Source: Beroe ovata
Taxonomy: Eukaryota > Ctenophora > Nuda > Beroida > Beroidae
Direction of reading: 5' to 3'
Assembly (NCBI GenBank): GCA_946803715.1
Contig: CAMPET010000186.1
Span: forward strand, 94,472-125,933
DNA length: 31,462 bases
A program made the translations under genes and the position numbers. Below, one piece after another: positions 20,461 to 29,500 of this stretch. Under the pieces are notes generated by a model. That model was given only the letters and a program-made list of their open reading frames with translations, ran no database searches and was not told the DNA's origin. Within the stretch, counting starts at the first letter, position 1. Each line of letters begins with the position of its first letter.

Positions 20461-21326
20461 ACTGATAGTACTCCTTGTGATACTACTTTCCATGCAATGG
20501 TGCAAAGAAAGTAGTATCCAGTATCACGCCCCTGTCTTATACGTGCTTGATCATGATGTAACTCAGCAAATGTATGACTATGTGATCACGTGTCAGTGAT
20601 ATGTCCGTATTTCGCAGCTATCCCATGATCAACCTCACTCCCGCCATTCCGGCTCGTGCTACAGGGAGCTCAGTTCACAGAGTAAAGGGGGCTCCCAACG
20701 TATGCACAGGATGACAGGAAGCTGAGAGGCACCGACAGAACGGCGCATGATGCCACGAGAATCTCCCAGATTACAATAATATTAATATGAATACTATGAC
20801 CCGCGTGCAGGAGCGGGGCTAAATCATTTGCATTTTCAATCCTCCGCCCCCTCCCAATCTAGTCCTAATAGTAATTCATAAAGCGATTATCCAATTCCAT
20901 TTCCAAACCTATCTATTATTTCTAGGATTCTGACTTGCACTTGCCTAGCATCGCCAGGCAACCTCAATTATTATTAAGTCAATTTAATTTCAAATTTTTC
21001 CGTTGATCTCGGAAATCGGTATGCAGGTGCATCGGGCGACAGGTTCCCTACCCTTGCTGGCGGGATCGGGCGACAGGTCATTGACCGACTCTAATTTAAC
21101 CGCGAGACCACTAGCGTTATCCTTAAGGATATTGAAAATGTATTACCGCAGTCTGCAATTATTATTATAATAGAATTAGATGAACGGTGCAGTGATGCCC
21201 CAGTGTACCAAAGTTCCAGTGAAACTGCACAAAAGTTAACCCCAGTTCACGGTTACCTGAACCTATAACCGATTTAGTGTATAGAAACGCTGGTGATCTG
21301 CATGGGTGAACAAGAATAGTCTCTGA
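20461..21326. other. Gene-free interval upstream of the crystallin gene
   Basis: No exon recognised. It holds a hairpin (GATACTACTTTC 20479-20490 against GAAAGTAGTATC 20507-20518) and a 14-bp direct repeat ATCGGGCGACAGGT (21031-21044 and 21065-21078) flanking a 20-base piece also found in the MITE at 21470. The promoter of the crystallin gene should lie at its right end, but no clear TATA box is visible. Confidence 0.55.
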
Positions 21327-22266
21327 ATGATGATCCTAAAAATCGTTGCTTTTCTTGGTGTGGCCCAAGTAACCATTGGTACCAGCTCAGATCAAATCAG
21401 TCGTGAGTTGATTATCATGATAAATTCTATTTCTGTATCAGTATCACCACCAGCTTTTTATTACTTTCATTGTAGGATTTCACCCTACCCTTGCTGGCGG
21501 GATTTTATCCCTGGCAAGGGATAAATCCGCCGTAAAAAAATAAATCCGCCGTCGGGGCGGATTGAAAATCGCGCGCACCGACGGTAGGGTAAAATCCTAC
21601 AATTACTTTCATAATTATCATTTCTAGCACAATTATTATTATCATTTTCAGTATTCTTCATCCAATTCCAAGTTTCCTTCATGCTAGATTTACTTTTACT
21701 TCAGGTCTGCGAGTTTTCGTTGATCTTAACTTTGGAGGAATATTGATTCTGTGGCGACCACACTACCCAATTTCCACGATAGCATTAGTAGTGTGAAGGC
21801 TTTAGACGGTAACTGGCAGCTGTATGTCCATGAGAATAGACAAGGGGGTGTGATGAGCGTGTGTGCAGGCGATGAAATAGACAACGTTAACAACTACAAT
21901 GATAAATTCAGCTCCATATACAAAGTTGAGTCGTGCCCTAATCCATGTGGGTTTCTGGAACTGTGGTCAGGGCCTAACAACGTCCTTAACCTCCAATATG
22001 CATCGGGTAACCTGGATCACAGTGGTCATAACGACAAAACCAAGGCATTGATCGCACATGATAACTGGATAGTGTATGACCATGTGGATTATGGAGGTCA
22101 CTGCTTGATAGTCAGGAAGGGAGTGAGTTTGGGTGAGGCAGACTTGAGGAGACGCAGCCTGTACAATGCTATCTCGTCGGCAAGACCACTCACATACAAT
22201 GGAAACGACAACAGACTAGCATGTGGACCGGGTAAGATTACCGCGGTTGAATGTAGCACGGTATAG
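21327..22266 (+). CDS. Secreted beta-gamma-crystallin protein, frame broken
   Basis: The first exon, from the ATG at 21327 to about 21403 (GTGAGTT donor, phase 1), encodes a signal peptide (MMILKIVAFLGVAQVTIGTS). The second exon starts at 21705 after TTTACTTCAG and first reads LRVFVDLNFGG, a crystallin opening strand. It then has to shift frame by -1 (one base lost) near 21740 to reach the long frame DSVATTLPNFHDSISSVKAL, which ends at 22266. Two double-Greek-key domains follow: NWQLYVHENRQGG ... NDKFSSIYK, carrying a canonical NDxxSS calcium site, and WIVYDHVDYGGH ... YNAISSARP. Secreted crystallins of this type occur in sponges and other invertebrates. The break may be a sequencing error or a decaying gene. 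An alternative donor at 22232 could join to 22664. Confidence 0.75.
21470..21602. mobile_element. MITE with 9-bp target duplication
   Basis: A 133-bp element in the first crystallin intron. The 20-bp terminal inverted repeats (TTGTAGGATTTCACCCTACC against its complement, one mismatch) are flanked on both sides by TTACTTTCA (21461-21469 and 21603-21611). A 9-bp duplication points to a Mutator-like transposase; 8 bp (hAT) is close. The interior has smaller hairpins and no coding capacity. Confidence 0.88.
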
Positions 22267-22663
22267 TGGGGGGCAGGGGTTGAGAACGGTAAAGTAGGAG
22301 CTGAGAGTGGTATTGGAGTCATGGCATGCTTCTTCAGATGGACGAATAGTGACGGTCACAACAGCTAGCACAGGGAAATATTATAGTCATAGTGCATCAT
22401 CAGCTATTCGGGCGCAATGGGCACACTCAATAACTTAACATAGATATCAATTAAACTGGAGCGTGTTCAACTGCCCACGTACTACCGGGTGGGTGGCGAA
22501 ACAAAGACCACCGCCGGCCTAATACTAATAGTGAAAGAGCGGCAGCGTAGGGATTATGGGAAATTGTCTGAAAGTGTGCATAAGCCACTATATAAAGCAT
22601 AATTTCGTTCGGTATTTGGGAGTTTCATTTTTTACATTTTTGCACAATTTCCGTTGTTTTCAG

Positions 22664-22731
22664 TGTTCATGCTTATCTACGATAACCCGGTCTTCAAGGC
22701 GGCTTCCCATGGTGACGATAACGAGCTGTAA
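22664..22731 (+). CDS. Candidate alternative last exon of the crystallin gene
   Basis: After a TTGTTTTCAG acceptor, an open stretch reads FMLIYDNPVFKAASHGDDNEL and then a stop. It accepts phase 1, which fits the in-frame CCGG|GTAAGATT donor at 22232 of the crystallin ORF, so splicing would replace the last 11 residues by this tail. The segment resembles the start of another crystallin motif. It could also belong to a separate gene or be a chance ORF. Confidence 0.35.
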
Positions 22732-22756
22732 TACTCCAGGGCGGGGCTCCCTAGTA

Positions 22757-22771
22757 GGGGGGGGGGGCCCN

Positions 22772-22818
<47 letters not shown>
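22757..22818. repeat. Poly-G, N, poly-C tract
   Basis: Eleven Gs, three Cs, an N and 47 Cs in a row. A G-to-C switch at an N suggests a sequencing or gap-closing artefact at a homopolymer. The long polyproline and polyglycine frames across it should not be trusted. Confidence 0.9.
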
Positions 22819-22820
<2 letters not shown>

Positions 22821-23143
22821 GCTCGACGTCGCTGGTACAGGGAGTAGCACCTCTAAAGTCTAAACTCATTGACATGACGTTCAGATGCGCGTCAACCTCA
22901 CAGTACGCAGCTAATCTCGAGGTAACACAGGGAACTACTGCTGTCGGGTAGGTCACGACAAAATACATAGAGTTGGTAGGTGCAAAACATTGGTGAATAT
23001 TGGAATAATTTGATACATCATATATCACATCGGTTTATAAAAAGGTGAAATGTAAATCGTGGATCAAATAAAGAGAAATGTCCATCAAATAGAGTCGTTT
23101 GAAACAACCTATCCTAAAATTAGTTGCCCATCAGGTTGACTGT

Positions 23144-23588
23144 AAGTGAGGATATGAACTGCATCTTCTCAGTGCCCTACATGACAGAACAGCCACATTG
23201 AAGCGAGGTTAACACATTGCAGCTAGGTTAGGTTAACAGCTAGGTGAGGTTAACAGCGAGGAGAAGTTAATAGCTAGGAGAAGTTAACAGCTAGTTGTGG
23301 TTTATGGTTAACAGCTAGGTTAGGTTAACAGCTAGGTTAGGTTAACAGCTGCTCAGCTTTGGCACACACTGGTAATTCAAATTTCTAAAGATGCAGCAAG
23401 ATCAAATGCCANAAGTGAGGATATGAACTGCACTATCTCACTGCCCTACATGACAGAACAGCCACATTGAAGCGAGGTTAACACTTAACAGCTAGGTTAG
23501 GTTAACAGCTAGGTTAGGTTAACAGCTGCTCAGCTTTGGCACACACTGGTAATTCAAATTTCTAAAGATGCAGCAAGATCAAATGCCA
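23144..23588. repeat. Duplicated block around a single N, with TTAACAGCTAGG minisatellite
   Basis: Block 23144-23411 is repeated as 23413-23588 with the N at 23412 between. Starts and ends are the same in both; the copies differ mainly in the number of GGTTAACAGCTAGGTTA units. The N lies exactly where one copy ends and the other begins, which is what unmerged overlapping contig ends or two repeat-length alleles would give. Confidence 0.88.
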
Positions 23589-26500
23589 AAGAGACTAAAC
23601 CTGAACCTCAGAGCTTTGAAATGAGGTAAAAAAGCTGCGAGGATCAATGTCCATATCAACACGACGGGGTCCGTTCTATCAGTGATAGACCTCAGTATTT
23701 CCATATAAGGAATAATCCCCGTACTCACGTGACCCTCTCTAAGCGGAGTTCCGTACCCATGATGGTCTAGGAATTCCCGTAGAGTAGGCTGGAAGAGAGC
23801 TAGAGGGGGGAAGTACTCCTCCCTCGTCGTGTCCCTCCTCCACCAATCCCGGGTCTTGTCAGATAGTGTAGTGTAGTGGTACCTGTACTTGGAGGCTCGG
23901 ATAAATTTGGGGGGCGTGTCGGGGAATGGGTTGCTCTCCAACAGCTTGATAACGTCCGTACTGTTGTTCAGGAGCTGGTATGCCAGGTTGATTATCCAGG
24001 GGTTGTAGTTGTAGGAGCCCAGAGCAGCAAACCACATTTGCCAGTCTAGTCGAGGTTGATGGGGGATGACAACCTGCAATTATAGTACTCTCAGTATAAC
24101 CAGAGCCGCGCAAACTATACATCTACTACATGGGGCAACATGGCATGCTAGTCTGTAGCTAATAACGTGTTGTAAACAGCTGAGGGAGGGCATGGTACTT
24201 GTCATGGTACTTGTCATGGTACTTGTCATGGTACTAGTCATGGTACTTGTCATGGTACTAGTCATGGTACTTGTCATGGTACCTACTTGTCATGGTACTT
24301 GTCATGGTACTTGTCAATGTACTAATGCGACAACTTACAGGTGGACGCTTGGCGACATTCCCAGGCTTGTACAGGAACTCATACTCCTGCCACCCTGAAT
24401 CGTGCTTGTGAGAACCTTCCAGAACCACCTGCAAGAAGTACAGACTGCAGTGTTGCGTGCAGACATGTTATAAGTTAGCGCATCCGTGAGTTTCATCGCA
24501 ATTATAAACAACGATTACAACGTGATTATATAACAACGTGATCTATCACCTCAGGTCGACCCCCGACCCCAGTCATGCTTCGGAACAACCCGTAACTGTT
24601 CGCTATGTGATAGGGTCGAGTCCTGAGAGAGAGGGATGCTGTTATCGAGGGGAGAGATAGTTGTACATGGCGTGCAGAGTATCCTAGAGAACGAACGTGT
24701 CGTGTGTCACGTGACTGAACAGGAGTGATTTGATGAGCTGCACGTCATGTCGTGGTTAGATGCTTCATAAAACTTGACATACAAACACAAAACAAAAGAT
24801 CCTTTACACGTCACATATAACAGTACATACTCTTATACAACAGCAATGTTGTTGATATAGATATATTCTGTACACGATTTTTAGTACGATTCCACAACTA
24901 TGTTCTCATTGTTGCTACTACCTGGATGTCTCATTGTAATGATCCCATCTATCGTAATGTGTGATACAGCTCTATTGTATAGGTGCAAGCTGTTTACAGT
25001 TGCTATCACATATAGTCCTCGCTGCTGAACTGGTATGATGCGTGGTGCGCTTGCTGTATACTTCCCACCAACACGCGCGCACAGCGTACCAGCCCTCAGA
25101 ATCGCTCATGTTTAACATATGATAATAAAATCCAAATTATTCTACTATGCAGTATGCATTCGCAATTCGCATAACATCGTGCTCATTATGTGAAAATGTG
25201 AGCACTATATTACAGTAAAGGACAGCCAATAGGATCACTATATTCCGCCAATATTAATAATAATGAAGGTGCGAATCGAAGCTACTGCATCACATTGGCT
25301 TTGTGCTCTCGTTAACGTCACACAATATGTTCTATAATCCTTACCACTCTCTCTACCTACTGAACAGACAACGGCAAGACATGACGGGATGGTCAGCACG
25401 ACCCTATGGCACGGTCACCAGAACCCAGACACCAAAACATACTAAACCTGCCCGATCTTCACCCATCAAGTGCAACACCCCACACTCGATAAGAAATGCG
25501 CGTGGATCAACGTCGCCCAGTGAAGAACTCCCTGAACCGAGCGTGAGTGAAAAATCACGTAATAAGGGAATAGCAAGGGAATAACGCGTGAGCCGTGGTG
25601 TTGTGTGAATCATCACGCGTGGTGATATGCGAATCACGCGTGGTGATATGCGAATCATGCATGATGTTGTGTGTGAATCACGCGTGGTGTTAAGTGTGAA
25701 TCATCACGCGTGGTGTTAAGTGTGAATCACGCGTGATGTTGTGTATGAATCACGCGTGGTGTTAAGTGTGAATCACGCGTGATGTTGTGTGTGAATCTAC
25801 CCGTGTGGTGATATGCGAATCACGGGTGGTGTTGAATGTGAATCACGCGTGCTGTTGTGTGTGTGTGAATCACGCGTGGTATTGACTGTGAATAGCGCGT
25901 GATGTTGTGTAATAGCGCGTGATGTTATGTGGTGCTTATCTCTACCTTATCTCTTCAGGACGCGGAGAGACTACAAAAAGCAGTGCAACAAGCAACCAAT
26001 GATGCAATACCAAACTGTGGCTACCTCAGCAAGGAGGAACTCAAGAAGATCATCAAGAAGAGGTAACCCATAACATTCCATAATCCACTGCACCAAATCA
26101 TAGTGCCAATATCATGACCATACACAGTGAGGCACACCATCATTTTCCTTGTCGACCGATGATAGACTCGGCCGAGAATTTGGTTGCGCGTGCAAACTTA
26201 ATCTCAGATAATAACTTTTTCTTCGCGGCTTGATAATCGCCAGACAACATTATCGCCAGACATTATCGCTCAGGTTGAAACAAATGGGAGTTCCCAAAGA
26301 TCAACTCGGCAGTGCGCTGGAACAGACGCTAGCTGGCATGACACCGAAGGGCCGACTCACAACTCTACACCTGCACCGAGAACGTATCCTCAACACTCTC
26401 TCCCGACTCCTCCTCAAGCAGTACGAGGGACTCTGTCAGACGAACAGAGACCTCTCCGCCGGATTGGGCGACTTGTCAGACTGTGTCATGGTCAGTGACT

Positions 26501-29500
26501 GGACGGAGGAGGAGGGAGGTGGAGAGGTGGGCAAGCTGGGGAGGAAATACCGGAGTGTGGATTTCCAGACGGGAATCGCCAAGCTGGACGGTATACGGTG
26601 TGAGAGTGAGAGAGTTTCCCTGCAGATGAGAGAACTGACTGATGTTATGGAGCAGTGTGTATTTGACCTGGAGCGGAACATCCATCAGCAAAACCTTTTC
26701 CTCTCACTTCCTTGAGATAGATAGGGTAGTCTACATGCATGATGGCTTACCGATGCTAGGGGATTTTTACTAGGATACGATAAGGTTCATTGCATAACGC
26801 CGAAATGTTATCAAAATATTCCCGTGATAAGAAGTATCAACATCTGCTTTGACACGTCTTACATCTTAATTAATAATTATCAATTGTAAAGTATTCAGTT
26901 TTCCCTATATATGTTGATGCGGTTAAAAATGATAATATATGGTAAAATGACACTGAGAATCTATTATATCAGATCTAAGACATATATTATTGATGCAATG
27001 ATGCGGTGTAAATCCATAATGAAGAAGCGAACGCAATGAAATATTCATATTTACAAGTTCAGTGCTCACATGCAGCATAGCTGCCAATCACCTGTGGTAT
27101 AACTCGTTAACGGAGAGCGGCATCTGGTTCTGAGTCCCCTGGTCTAGCTCCGTGAGTGGTACCAGTGACACTGCAAACATGGTAACCGCTACCATGGATA
27201 CCAGGCCCGTCTGAACAACCTCGCCCAACTTCCGTAACCTGGGAGAGAGAAAGGTTGCTGTGAGATGTACGGGGGAAGGAATTGCTAATGCTGGAGCAAA
27301 CTCTGGAAAAGATTATTCCAGTCACCTTCAATCGAGCTCGATTGACCGGCTCAATATCATATCTTATCCAATATTTCGTGATAGACCACTGATCACAACT
27401 GTCCGAGTTGGGCTCGCGCGACGCAGAATTCTCTGTAGGGGCCAGGGTCTATACCATGCCTTATATCATGCCTTAAGATTAATATAGACAGAAGAGTCCC
27501 AATATTGGCATTTGGCTCCTGCCCCCAACCCCTTGGCCAGGTTGCTAATAGCTCATGTAATTGTATACAGTGGATTGTATGGTGTATACAGTGGATAGCA
27601 TTGGTACAGCAGTAGTCCTTTGTATGAGGTTTAGTGGTAATCGCAGTGCTGAATACACACATTCGAGACAGTATAGAATAAAAGTTTCTTTGATTTCTAT
27701 GTTACAGACCCTGTACTCTCTAACCCATAACTTAATGAAACATACCCTAATTGAATATACATTCAGTGAATATAATGTTGTGTAAAGTAGGTTTAAAGGG
27801 TTATCTCCAATCTTTTATTACTATTACTAAGTAAGTCATCTCTCATCGTAAGTCAGATGACCCAGTAAAACATGCTGAGAGTAATCAAGGGGCTGGCAAG
27901 CCCCTCGCGGCATCTGTAGGTAGTGTAACACATGCGAGCAAAAAGGGCCCGAAGGGCCCTTTTTGCGAGCTCGCTCACCGAGGCGGCCCGAAGGGCCGAC
28001 TCGGTGAGCTTTGTGCGTTTATGTAACGCGCGAAAAGCTGCGACGCTTGCCAGACCCTATACATATGTTTTTCCAAACTAGCCGAATTTCGACTATGAAT
28101 AACTCCGTTTCCTTTTATCCGATTGTTATGAAACTTGATATCCCGTCGATTTGTATCATAGAGACGCAGCAACAAAAATTTGAAGTCAATCGGTTGAGAA
28201 ATGACAAAGTTATAACAACTTGAAATTGCCGAAATCGAGGGTGTTCTTGTTAAATAGGGTTACGACCANTCGACCGACCGCACTAGAAGTAGATCAACCA
28301 CAGTCGACCGGCGACATTTCGTTGGAGTTTAGGAAGATCGTCATCTCGTTTAAATATATTGAGCTGTGTGTCTCCACCGAACAAAAACAAACTATGTAAG
28401 TTTCGCCTGAAATTAAGTCGGGTGATACTGATAATGCAGTATTGCTGTGTCTTAGTGTGACTTATCGGTTACTGTTACCCACCTGGTTATATCCTGGTTA
28501 CCAGTGACCAATTAAGCAGCTCATACCACCCAGCACCCTAACTAGGTTAAGGGCTACCTTGTCGCATAATTCACAAACCCCATATGATGGGCTACCCAAT
28601 TTAATCCGACTTTCTAAACTTAACTCGTTTGATGTTTAGTTTACAGTTCAACATTTTTCTGGCAAAAGTAAATTTTATAAGAATCTCGCTGATTAGTACC
28701 GCAGCGCGTCCCTATTTCCAATATTGGCAATGTTTATCTAATTCTTACGGGACTTAATAAGGTTACCTGCGTGTAACCGAGAGAGGAACAGTTTGCTCTA
28801 GGTTATTTTCTACTTTCACCTTGAGTTTGATCAACGATAAAGTGTGTCGTTACTTACTTGTAGACGAATCACCAAAGATTACCTTGCTCACTCACTGATT
28901 TACCTTGCCATCATTAGCTCATTAGGCGACGACCTATTGTAAGTATTCTAGGTGTTCCGATTATCAGCCTTGTTGGGAAATTCTACAATGAACTCTGAAA
29001 GAGGGTCCCCGCCCTCGAATATATATCATGGAGCAGCCATTGCGCATGCTCGTTTCATCCCATAATGCGTGAGGACGTATCTCAATGCCACAATATCGAA
29101 AAGCTAGCACCCCCCTTACTGAATATTCATAGACTGCGCTCTATCATCAAAGAGAGAGGTTGTTACAATCAACCCAGGGTGCTGATTGTAACTCTGCATC
29201 TTCACATATAATTGTGGTACAGTTTGGTTCAGCTTTGGAGGCAGCTTCTAGTAGCCGGCCCCGTTTCGCGTACATCACTTTCAGCTGGTCGAGTGCTTGT
29301 AGTAGATGGTTATTAATACTCGACTGTGTGTGTCCTATAGAAGTTACCCGCGCTACTACTAAAATAATCATGTGTTGAATAAATTCACGAACCAAACGTG
29401 CTGTTTGGTCCGTGCCTGCAATACTCAAACTCATCTCTACTCCCTACACAATTCAAATCACACCACTATAATAATCCAACACCGCATGCCATTCTCGATG

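Noticed and set aside
22556-23028. Polyproline/polyglycine proteins on both strands
   Set aside because: They depend on the poly-G/N/poly-C tract, probably an artefact.
27938-27966. Bacterial rho-independent terminator
   Set aside because: The form fits, but both sides belong to an animal intron and no bacterial gene is present.
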